Shown here: positions 1 through 7,055 of the stretch, piece by piece
Numbering within the stretch: position 1 is the stretch's first letter
Layout of the letters: every line of letters starts with the position of its first letter
Assembly: GCF_004303025.1 (NCBI RefSeq)
Contig: NZ_PJQW01000001.1
Location: 51,558-115,557, forward strand
From: Flavobacterium sp. J27
GTDB taxonomy: Bacteria > Bacteroidota > Bacteroidia > Flavobacteriales > Flavobacteriaceae
Length of the DNA: 64,000 nucleotides
Reading direction: 5' to 3'
The notes under the pieces: model-generated
The model's input: the letters and a program-made list of their open reading frames with translations, nothing else
What the model was told of the DNA's origin: nothing
Databases searched by the model: none
Program-made: the position numbers and the translations under genes

Positions 1-684
1 GATTGGTGTGAAGCTTCTGGAGCGTATTCTTCACAAAGTAGTGGCTATCATGCGCAAGGACATACCTATTATTATGATGCGGCTAGAACACCTTGGCGAA
101 TAGTAGTGGATTACCTATGGCATGGTACGAACGACGGAAAAATATATGCTAAAAAATGTTCCGATTTTGTGCGAGTAACTCTTGGAGGAACCGCTAATAT
201 TGTAGATGGTTATAACCAAAATGGGACAGTAACTGGACAATGGCATAACGCTACTTTTGTAGGGGCTTTTGCTTGTGCAGCTATGGCGGGTGAAAATCAG
301 GCTCATTTAGATACTTCTTACACCGATTTGAAGAACTTAAATGAACCAAACGCTTATTTCAATCAAACGTTGAAAACGTTGTACCAATTTCTGTTAACAG
401 GTAATTTTTATTTGCCTCCTACAGCAACACTTTCAAATACGACTTTTGAAAATACTGTCCTTGAAACCGCTATATATCCGAATCCAAACAACGGTGTTTT
501 TACTATACAAGCTCCTATTCGTTCAAGTATTTCTATTTTAGATGTTCAAGGAAAAGAGGTTTTTAAAACAGAAACAACTCAGGGTTTACATTCGGTAGAT
601 ATGAGTCAGTATTCTAAAGGAATCTATTTGGTAAAAATTACCCATGAAAACCAACAAGCCTTACAAAAAATAGTATTACACTAG
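1..684 (+). CDS. GH8-like glycoside hydrolase, C-terminal part, T9SS cargo (5' end outside window)
   Basis: The frame is open from base 1, so this is the last 227 residues of a longer protein. A GTG at 106 is internal and not a real start. Residues 26-33 (DAARTPWR) followed by a D-Y-x-W stretch match the conserved Asp-Ala-x-Arg-x-Pro-Trp-Arg segment of glycoside hydrolase family 8, which includes endoglucanases, chitosanases and xylanases. The catalytic acid region lies upstream of the window. From about residue 155 the protein carries a type A T9SS sorting domain: a YPNPNNG start, several beta strands, a SKGIYLVKI motif and a basic C-terminus. It is therefore probably exported and released or surface-attached. 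Substrate cannot be decided; the nearby chitinase makes a chitosan-type substrate conceivable, but that is inference. Confidence 0.8.
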   Translation, partial: DWCEASGAYSSQSSGYHAQGHTYYYDAARTPWRIVVDYLWHGTNDGKIYAKKCSDFVRVTLGGTANIVDGYNQNGTVTGQWHNATFVGAFACAAMAGENQAHLDTSYTDLKNLNEPNAYFNQTLKTLYQFLLTGNFYLPPTATLSNTTFENTVLETAIYPNPNNGVFTIQAPIRSSISILDVQGKEVFKTETTQGLHSVDMSQYSKGIYLVKITHENQQALQKIVLH

Positions 685-718
685 AACGATACCAAAGCAT
701 ACAAAACACCTAAAAGGA

Positions 719-1210
719 TTACTTGGTGTATTTTTCAATTAAAGCATCTTCAATAGGTGCTTTAATTTTTATGATATCATCTACATTGTCGTTTGGTATG
801 GTCATAGATAATACATAGTGTTTTATTTTCCAAGTTTTGTTCTCTTTGACTAATACACCACTTCCTCTACAAATCTTCATTTGGGTATTTAATAATTCAT
901 CAAACCAAGCTGTTTTGCCGTCTTTTGAAAAAAAAATATGTCTTTCTAATGGGGTAAAATTCCAAGCTTTTCCTCTGTCAAAATAGGGTTTGGCAAAGGC
1001 AATAAAAGCTTTTTTATCCCAATTTTCAGTAGCGTCTGTACCAATAAAAATAGATTCGTCTGATAAAGTATTAAAATAAACATCAAATTGTGCAGCAGCA
1101 GCAGCTTTGTGCCAATTATCTAATAATGTATTTATTACTGCTTCTTCTTTAGCTGTATTTTGACCAATAACCCATGTTGTAAAGCAAAGGAAAAGTACTA
1201 TTTTCTTCAT
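719..1210 (-). CDS. Secreted NTF2-like (SnoaL-type) protein
   Basis: This 163-aa protein begins with a signal peptide (MKKIVLFLCFTTWVIGQ). The rest looks like an NTF2-like/SnoaL fold: an N-terminal helix (EEAVINTLLDNWHKAAA), an FDVYFNTLSDESIFIGTDATENW segment, an AFAKPYFDRG helix, and strands ending in GSGVLVKENKTWKIKHYVLS. This layout is common in small exported Flavobacteria proteins annotated as nuclear transport factor 2 family. No catalytic residues can be assigned and the ligand is unknown. The gene stands alone between the GH8 gene, with which it converges, and amt. Family assignment is fairly sure; function is not known. Confidence 0.75.
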   Translation of the reverse strand: MKKIVLFLCFTTWVIGQNTAKEEAVINTLLDNWHKAAAAAQFDVYFNTLSDESIFIGTDATENWDKKAFIAFAKPYFDRGKAWNFTPLERHIFFSKDGKTAWFDELLNTQMKICRGSGVLVKENKTWKIKHYVLSMTIPNDNVDDIIKIKAPIEDALIEKYTK

Positions 1211-1421
1211 GTGAGTAAAAAAATTAAGTGTAAGATACCATCATTAAACAGCATCCTATTTCTTGTTATTATTTTATAAAAATAGTAAAAAGTTGGTACG
1301 CATACCATTTTGAACTACTATTTCAAAAAAATCACTAAAAGAAGGCTCTAGTTATACTCAACTTATAGTCGGCTTTGATACGACTTAGTAGCTTTTTGTT
1401 TTTGAAGCATAGTTTCAGTAG

Positions 1422-2759
1422 TTAGAATTTTTCACCATGTTGTGAAAGGTCTAACCCTAATTCTTCAAACTCTTCCGTTACTCTAAGAGGGATAATTATA
1501 TTGGTAAACTTAAACAACAAATAAGCACCACCAAAGGTAAAAACAGAAACCAGTACTAAAGCAATCATGTGGTGACTAAAAACGCCCCAGCCACCATGTA
1601 GTAAACTGGCATCTTCACCATGCGCAAAAATAGCAGTTAAGATCATTCCCATGATACCGCCCACACCATGACAAGCAAAAACATCGAGAGTGTCGTCTAT
1701 TTGTTTTAGTTTTTTCCAATACACCATTTTGTTAGATACAATAGCACCTATAAAACCAAAGAAAATACTTTCGGGAATACTTACAAAACCAGCAGCAGGT
1801 GTTATTACAACTAAACCAACTACCGCTCCAATACAAGCTCCTAAAGCAGAAACTTTTCGCCCGTTGATACGATCAAAAAAGATCCAAGTAATCATTGCTG
1901 AAGCAGATGCTATCGTAGTTGTAGCAAAAGCCATAGCAGCAGTACCATTGGCTGCTAATGCCGAACCAGCATTAAAACCAAACCAACCAAACCAAAGTAA
2001 TCCGGTTCCTAAAAGTACAAAAGGAATATTAGTAGGAATATGTTCGCTGTTTTTACGTTTCCCCAAAACAATAACTCCAGCTAAGGCTGCAAAACCAGCG
2101 CTCATGTGCACTACCGTGCCGCCAGCAAAATCTTTTACACCAAAATAACTACCTAATAACCCATTAGGATGCCAAATCATATGACATAAAGGAGCATATA
2201 TTAATAAAGTAAAAAGACAGATAAATAATAAAAAAGAAATAAATCGAATACGCTCTGCTAAAGCGCCCGTAATAATTGCAGGTGTAATAACGGCAAACTT
2301 CATTTGGAACAACGCAAATAAAATAAAAGGAATGGTAGAACCCAAAGTAGCGTTTGGGAGCATTTCTACTTGATCAAAAAAGATAAAATCTAAAGGATTA
2401 CCAATAATACCATACGTTTGATCTCCGATTGTAATACCAATGCTTTCTCCAAAAGACAAACTAAATCCTACAACTACCCATAATAAACTGATAACGCCCA
2501 AACAGATAAAACTTTTTAACATGGTTGAAATCACGTTTTTTCTACCTACCATACCTCCATAAAAAAAGGAAAGTCCGGGTGTCATTAATAAAACCAAACA
2601 AGATGCGGTTAGTAACCAAGCCACATCGGCAAAATTAATTGCGGTTGTGTCTAAAAAGGTATCTGATATAGCGGCAGTTTGATGCGACCATAACAAAGAA
2701 GCTAAGGCTACAATTACAATGATTATAAAAGAGGCAATCCAACGTTTTTCTAATGTCAT
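1422..2759 (-). CDS. amt: Ammonium transporter Amt
   Basis: A 445-aa inner-membrane protein of the Amt/Mep/Rh family that conducts ammonium. About eleven to twelve hydrophobic segments are visible. Conserved Amt signatures are present: an LVLLMTPGLSFFYGGMVGRKN segment near residues 55-75, the first pore histidine in VVHMSAGFAAL, and the second in FACHGVGGIMG. The C-terminus (EEFEELGLDLSQHGEKF) is the conserved regulatory tail that contacts the pore and GlnK/PII proteins. The N-terminal hydrophobic stretch before TAAISD could be a signal peptide or a first membrane segment. No glnK gene follows, unlike the common glnK-amt pair; the gene is monocistronic here. Confidence 0.95.
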   Translation of the reverse strand: MTLEKRWIASFIIIVIVALASLLWSHQTAAISDTFLDTTAINFADVAWLLTASCLVLLMTPGLSFFYGGMVGRKNVISTMLKSFICLGVISLLWVVVGFSLSFGESIGITIGDQTYGIIGNPLDFIFFDQVEMLPNATLGSTIPFILFALFQMKFAVITPAIITGALAERIRFISFLLFICLFTLLIYAPLCHMIWHPNGLLGSYFGVKDFAGGTVVHMSAGFAALAGVIVLGKRKNSEHIPTNIPFVLLGTGLLWFGWFGFNAGSALAANGTAAMAFATTTIASASAMITWIFFDRINGRKVSALGACIGAVVGLVVITPAAGFVSIPESIFFGFIGAIVSNKMVYWKKLKQIDDTLDVFACHGVGGIMGMILTAIFAHGEDASLLHGGWGVFSHHMIALVLVSVFTFGGAYLLFKFTNIIIPLRVTEEFEELGLDLSQHGEKF

Positions 2760-3077
2760 TTTTGTTTTATTTAGTATTTAACCCTATTTTTTATAGAGTA
2801 AAAATATAAAAATTGTTATTTTAAATAAATACTACCCTGTTAAAAATAATGTTTTGTTTAAAGAATTGTTATTTTGATAAAAAAAGACTGTTATTTTGAG
2901 AAATTCTTATTTTGAAAAGCTTATAGTATACTTAAAAAGTATTTTTTATAAAATAAGAACTTGTTATTCAATGGGTTATTTCTTTTTTTACGGTGTGGTT
3001 TGGGTACAAAAAAAACATCCCAAAAATCAAAACGATAGTTGGGATGTTTTACAAATCAAATTTTAAAAGAAAATGCG
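2760..3077. other. Intergenic region between amt and the chitinase
   Basis: No gene is seen. The stretch is very AT-rich and holds the upstream region of amt (minus strand), three copies of TTATTTTGA at 2869-2877, 2891-2899 and 2907-2915, and the chitinase terminator near its right end. No clear TAnnTTTG promoter could be fixed for amt. Confidence 0.5.
3008..3050 (-). terminator. Rho-independent terminator of the chitinase gene
   Basis: A perfect 11-bp inverted repeat, AAAACATCCCA (3012-3022) and TGGGATGTTTT (3040-3050), has a 17-nt loop. Read on the minus strand it is followed by a run of about nine T, 28 bp beyond the chitinase stop codon. Confidence 0.85.
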
Positions 3078-4310
3078 TTACTGTTTCATTATTTTTAGTG
3101 TCGTCTCTTTACCTTCTGAGCTAATTTTGGCTACATAAAGACCGTTAGTACAATCTGATAAATTTAAGACTACTTCAGAATTCTGAATACCACTTATAGT
3201 TTGTACTTTTTTTCCTAAAAAGTCATAAAGAACCACACTTTCAATCGTTTTTGCATTGGTCATAGCAATAGTAAGTTGGTCATGAGTTGGATTAGGAAAC
3301 ATTGTATACACCACGGGTTCAAAAGCAGCGGTGTTTAGTGTAGTCAGAGTAGTTGCAATAGTTGTTAATAACGAATATTGGTTGAAAGCATCTTGCCCTA
3401 GTTCCCAGATCATAATCCCACCTAAGCCTTCATTATGAGCAAGCGTTACTTTGTTTGCTATTGTAGGGCGACCGTTATAATATTCGTTATAACCATTTGG
3501 ATCATTACCAATTTGGTCCACATCTGCATTCGCTGGATTATCGGCAACAATATCGCTATAATTTCTATCTGGTCCTGCTGTTGTAGCATTAATAAATGAA
3601 TGACTGTAAAAAGGCACTCCTAAATTGAGTTTGTCTGCTGTAACATGCGATTTCCAAAAAGCAATTGCGCTTTGTGCTTGTGCATACGAACTATGTTGTC
3701 CTGGACTACCTGGTTGCCAAGGTCCGGTGTAATCATAGGCCATAATATTGATAAAATCGAAAGCCGCTAAAGCTTGTGGAGTAATCACACTAAATAAAGT
3801 ACCACCCGGTAAAGCAGCCGTCATGAGTTTGTTTTCAGCATCTAGCGCTGTTTTTAATTCTAGGACAAACGGACTATAATTGGTATTACTAGTAAAATCC
3901 CATTCCAAATCCACATCGATACCAGCAATAGCATTGGTAACCGTATAATTAACCAATTGCGTAATAAAAGCCGCTCGCGAACTTGGAGAAGCCAAAACCG
4001 CATTCCAGTTGGCTACATTGACTACACCACCACCAATCGACAGTAAAATACTGATGTTTGGGTTAGAAGAAGCAATAGCTGTTTTTAGAGGGGTAATATC
4101 GGTTACGACCAAATTTCCAGAAGCATCTGGGTTACCAAAGGAATAGTTCACATGAGTGATTTTGGTAAAATCGATTTGATTAACCGCATACAAGCGATAA
4201 TCGGGAACATAGCCAATCACGCGTGGTGTTTGAGCGGCTAGTAAGGTGCTCCAAAAAAGGAATAAGAAAGCACCCTTTTTTTTCAAAAGTGTTACTGTAG
4301 TTTTAAGCAT
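3078..4310 (-). CDS. GH18 chitinase with T9SS sorting domain
   Basis: This 410-aa protein has a signal peptide (to about residue 26, ending LLAAQ) and a GH18 barrel from about 30 to 330. Visible family motifs are VIGYVPDYR (strand 1), LLSIGGG (89-95), the catalytic AGIDVDLEW (129-137, acid Glu136), NIMAYDYTGPW, LGVPFYS and GGIMIWELGQDA. The catalytic motif reads AGIDVDLE rather than the usual DGxDxDxE: the first Asp is Ala, while the last two Asp and the Glu are kept, so activity is still expected. Residues from about 336 (MFPNPTHDQ) to the end form a type A T9SS domain. The enzyme is presumably secreted and cuts chitin. A strong terminator follows. Confidence 0.92.
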   Translation of the reverse strand: MLKTTVTLLKKKGAFLFLFWSTLLAAQTPRVIGYVPDYRLYAVNQIDFTKITHVNYSFGNPDASGNLVVTDITPLKTAIASSNPNISILLSIGGGVVNVANWNAVLASPSSRAAFITQLVNYTVTNAIAGIDVDLEWDFTSNTNYSPFVLELKTALDAENKLMTAALPGGTLFSVITPQALAAFDFINIMAYDYTGPWQPGSPGQHSSYAQAQSAIAFWKSHVTADKLNLGVPFYSHSFINATTAGPDRNYSDIVADNPANADVDQIGNDPNGYNEYYNGRPTIANKVTLAHNEGLGGIMIWELGQDAFNQYSLLTTIATTLTTLNTAAFEPVVYTMFPNPTHDQLTIAMTNAKTIESVVLYDFLGKKVQTISGIQNSEVVLNLSDCTNGLYVAKISSEGKETTLKIMKQ

Positions 4311-4889
4311 GTTTGTTTTTGTTTGTAAGTAGTAAGCACTACTATGTTTGTTGTTTCAAACATAAACAGAATGTAGGGATTAAAAAAATATTTTAAACCA
4401 ATGACGGTTTTTATTAAACGAATAGCGTTTTTTGAGGGATGAGTGGGTGTGGAGAAAGTCTTTTCTAATTTGGTTTTATACAAATTGAGTTTTGCTTATT
4501 ACTAATTAAGTTTGGTTTGATATAAATTGAATTTTACTTATTACTAATTAAGTTTGGTTTATTAGTAATTGAGTTTGGTTTAAACCAAATTAAGTTTGGC
4601 TTTATACAAATTAAATTCGGTTTAATATAAATTAAGTTAGGTTTAATACGAATTAAATTTTGCTTTATAGAAATTAAGTTAGGTTTAATACAAATTAAAT
4701 TAGGTTTATTGCTAACTCTATTTTGTTTCAGTCAAATAAAGTTAGGTTTGTTGTTTGTAAAACAGTGATTTAAAAATACATATACTATTTTTTTAATAGA
4801 TAATTTTTTGTTAAAAGCGATTTTTTGGCATAGCAATTGCGCTATTATTCTTACATGAAAAATAATATCTAATTTAAAAATTTACAAAC
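4311..4889. other. 579-bp gene-free region with a tandem repeat array
   Basis: No protein gene is supported. The left part is the chitinase upstream region; CAAACATA at 4357-4364 reads TATGTTTG on the minus strand and could be a Bacteroidota -7 element, but no good -33 element accompanies it. The centre is occupied by the 21-bp repeat array. The right part leads into the small gene at 4890. Confidence 0.6.
4462..4755. repeat. 21-bp exact-period tandem repeat array, about 13.5 units
   Basis: Thirteen consecutive units of exactly 21 bp start at 4483, 4504, 4525, 4546, 4567, 4588, 4609, 4630, 4651, 4672, 4693, 4714 and 4735; a partial unit precedes them (4462-4482). The consensus is close to AATTAAGTTTGGTTTAATAC plus A. 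Single-base differences are scattered but no unit gains or loses a base. Two units (4714 and 4735) are more diverged. There are no unique spacers, so this is not a CRISPR array. In one minus-strand frame most units read as a heptad like YIKPNLI, but TGA and TAA stops interrupt two units. Confidence 0.9.
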
Positions 4890-5237
4890 ATGGCTAGAAG
4901 AAAATTAGCAAGAGTTTTAGATCTAGAAAAAGGAATGACTAGATTATCGGCGGTAAAAAGTATTGATGCTTCTTTAGATTTAGGCAACGGGATTAGTGTT
5001 CCAAATTATGAGACAGAAATTAATCTGTTAACAACAAAATTGAGTGCTTACAATACAGCATTAAGTACTATTGATGATTTGTACAATGAGTGTATTACTC
5101 AAATTGAAGTTTTGAAAGATTGGAATGAAAGAATCTTAACAGGAGTAGCTACCAAATATGGTAAAAACAGTTCGCAATATGAAATGGCAGGTGGAAAAAG
5201 AAAAAGCGAACGTAAAAAGGCTACTTCTAAAAAGTAA
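4890..5237 (+). CDS. Small conserved hypothetical protein
   Basis: A 115-aa basic protein I cannot assign to a function. It starts MARRKLARVLDLEKGM, has a predicted long helix in the middle (ETEINLLTTKLSAYNTALSTIDDLYNE split by no break), and ends in a Lys/Arg-rich tail (GGKRKSERKKATSKK). There is no signal peptide or membrane segment. Similar small proteins occur widely as single genes in Bacteroidota genomes. It is monocistronic, is followed by a clear terminator, and converges on the restriction operon. The basic ends could suit nucleic-acid binding, which is only a guess. Confidence 0.75.
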   Translation: MARRKLARVLDLEKGMTRLSAVKSIDASLDLGNGISVPNYETEINLLTTKLSAYNTALSTIDDLYNECITQIEVLKDWNERILTGVATKYGKNSSQYEMAGGKRKSERKKATSKK

Positions 5238-5257
5238 TCTCTTAAGATTGTGTATTG

Positions 5258-5289
5258 AAAACCATCAGGTGTAGGCTTGGTGGTTTTTT
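5258..5289 (+). terminator. Rho-independent terminator after the small gene
   Basis: AAAACCATCA (5258-5267) pairs with TGGTGGTTTT (5278-5287), with one wobble pair and a 10-nt loop, then runs into T residues. It lies 20 bp after the stop of the upstream gene and could also act weakly on the converging HNH gene. Confidence 0.8.
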
Positions 5290-5298
5290 GTTTGGTGG

Positions 5299-6069
5299 TT
5301 ATTTTAGGAAAATGGTGTCTAAATGGTATTCTAGAAATTCTTTTCTAGGTAAATAGTTTAAAGGTTCGCTAATTTTAAGTTTATCAATAGGAGCAAAATG
5401 CATTTTATAAAATGGAGTTGTTATTTTATTTTTTAATGCTGTAGATAAAATGATTTCATAGTTTTGATTAATGCCAATGATTCCTTTGTCGAAAGCTTTA
5501 TCATAAAGTGCAGAAAGACAAATTCCATTTTCAGGATTAAGTCTCTCTTTTTCATTTTTAGACCAAGGAACAATATGACTGGCTAATAATAATTCTGGAA
5601 TATCAATACCTGTTATGGCACATTTTGTAGCATAGTTTGCCAAAACCATTTGTCTGAAAACCGATTGGTTTACTCTTGTTTTTACTTGACGAATTGCAGT
5701 TTCTCCTTTTAAACCTTGAATATCTGAAAGTATATCTAGATATTTATTTTCAATAGTAGTGTTTTCTTTTTGTGCTAAAATTTGTTCGCTTAGAAAGACT
5801 AATTCTTCTCTATTTTTATAAAATTCATCCCAAATGGGTTGGACTTGCTTTTTTCCATTTTCAAGTCCTTTAACACCTCTTGCTTGGTGGTATGGATCAA
5901 CTGCAGCATAATTACTTAACCTCATGGCAACTGCATCGGCAGTTCTTCCAATAAGTTTTGACAAATTAATTATCTCAGGTGTAGTTTTGTTAAATTTACC
6001 AAAAGGTAACTTTAAATATAAATTTAAAGCTAAAATTAGTTCTTCGCGTGTCCAGAGGTTTTTAGCCAT
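5299..6069 (-). CDS. HNH endonuclease, last gene of the R-M operon
   Basis: This 256-aa protein has a C-terminal HNH_2-like nuclease domain. CAITGI (150-155) is followed by LLASHIVPW (catalytic His165), RLNPENGICLSALYDKAFD (Asn178/Asn181) and GIIGI. The position often held by the last His (xALHDxAFD) is Tyr189 here. The N-terminal 60 residues (WTREELILALNLYLKLPFG then GRTADAVAMRLSNY) resemble a small helical DNA-recognition module. The gene begins 5 bp after the DUF4420 gene ends, so it belongs to the same operon. It is probably a restriction or effector nuclease acting with the methylase and ATPases. Nuclease assignment is firm; its exact role is inferred. Confidence 0.87.
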   Translation of the reverse strand: MAKNLWTREELILALNLYLKLPFGKFNKTTPEIINLSKLIGRTADAVAMRLSNYAAVDPYHQARGVKGLENGKKQVQPIWDEFYKNREELVFLSEQILAQKENTTIENKYLDILSDIQGLKGETAIRQVKTRVNQSVFRQMVLANYATKCAITGIDIPELLLASHIVPWSKNEKERLNPENGICLSALYDKAFDKGIIGINQNYEIILSTALKNKITTPFYKMHFAPIDKLKISEPLNYLPRKEFLEYHLDTIFLK

Positions 6070-6074
6070 AAATT

Positions 6075-7055
6075 TTATAAGAATTTAAATAATATGTGAT
6101 TTTTATATGTTGAAATACTTGATATGGGATTGACATTTGTCAAATCTGATTTATATTTTACTTCTGATACATTGTTAGGAATATGAACTTTCTCTATTTT
6201 GCCAATGTCCTGATGTCTGTAAAAACGTAATGACTGTTGAGCTATCTCATAATCGAATTTTACGCCAATGGAATATTCTAAAGAACTTCCAAGCGTTCTA
6301 AAAACAATAATGTTTAGCTTTTCAACTGTATCAAAGTCGTAATCAATCTTTTCAGAAATTCTGTCAATTAAATACTGAATGTTATTCCCTGAATTGTGTT
6401 GTTTTAAAAAAACCGAAGCGATTAAAACTTGTGTATCAGAAGGAGGGTTTAATTGTTCGGCTGAGAAAATATGTTTTCTCTCAAAGTTAGAACTGCTCTT
6501 AACTTCAATTCTTTCTTTTCCTGCGTTAAAATCAAATTTCTCCTCTGGTAGATTATGCCAATAATTTATGAGTTCTTTTGGATTGGTTGAATTTTCAATT
6601 AAAAATAACTCAGCCCAAAGTCCGTTTACTGTATTTGTTGGAGAATCTGTCAAAGTTTTAAATACTTCAACAAACTTTTTGAGTGAATCAATTATTTGTT
6701 GTTGAGTTGGATTTTGTCCAACTGTTTTTACAAGAGATTCAGATATTCTAATAAAGTATTTTTGTAAGTTTCTGTCACTGCAACGAAATGTAATAACAGT
6801 GAATGTTTGAAATTTGAAGGAATCATTTTCATAAATTTTACAGTCAAGATTTTGTTCAAGTTGCAAATATTTGAGGCGAAAATTTTTAAGACTTAAATCC
6901 TTAATTCTCTTTGATACAGAAAGTAATAAAATGGCATTTCCTTCAAAGTCAATTGCTACTCGAAAATTTGGGTATTGGGGGATAGCAATTGCATTGAAAA
7001 CCTTTACATCATTTTCAGGCAAACTAAGAGAATCATATAGGTCTATTAAATTCAT
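6075..7055 (-). CDS. PD-(D/E)XK motif nuclease (DUF4420/PF14390 type)
   Basis: This 326-aa protein carries a PD-(D/E)XK nuclease core: Glu149 in GLWAELFLI, Asp175 in KFDFNAG and Glu184-x-Lys186 in RIEVKSS, followed by a helix (IFSAEQL). This matches the PF14390 family normally found next to Z1-domain ATPases and C5 methylases in restriction operons. Its ATG overlaps the stop of the Z1 gene by four bases (ATGA), which implies translational coupling. It is likely the main DNA-cutting subunit of the system. The C-terminal third has no motif I recognise. Confidence 0.85.
   Translation of the reverse strand: MNLIDLYDSLSLPENDVKVFNAIAIPQYPNFRVAIDFEGNAILLLSVSKRIKDLSLKNFRLKYLQLEQNLDCKIYENDSFKFQTFTVITFRCSDRNLQKYFIRISESLVKTVGQNPTQQQIIDSLKKFVEVFKTLTDSPTNTVNGLWAELFLIENSTNPKELINYWHNLPEEKFDFNAGKERIEVKSSSNFERKHIFSAEQLNPPSDTQVLIASVFLKQHNSGNNIQYLIDRISEKIDYDFDTVEKLNIIVFRTLGSSLEYSIGVKFDYEIAQQSLRFYRHQDIGKIEKVHIPNNVSEVKYKSDLTNVNPISSISTYKNHILFKFL

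Noticed and set aside
1690..2148. 152-codon plus-strand frame
   Set aside because: It lies fully antisense within amt and has a composition typical of a shadow of a membrane-protein gene.
4292..4483. 63-codon minus-strand frame upstream of the chitinase
   Set aside because: It overlaps the chitinase start, begins with TTG inside the 21-bp array, and shows no recognisable protein features.
4462..4755. CRISPR array or repeat-protein gene
   Set aside because: Units are contiguous with no spacers, and both coding-like frames contain stops (TGA in the unit at 4714, TAA in the unit at 4525).
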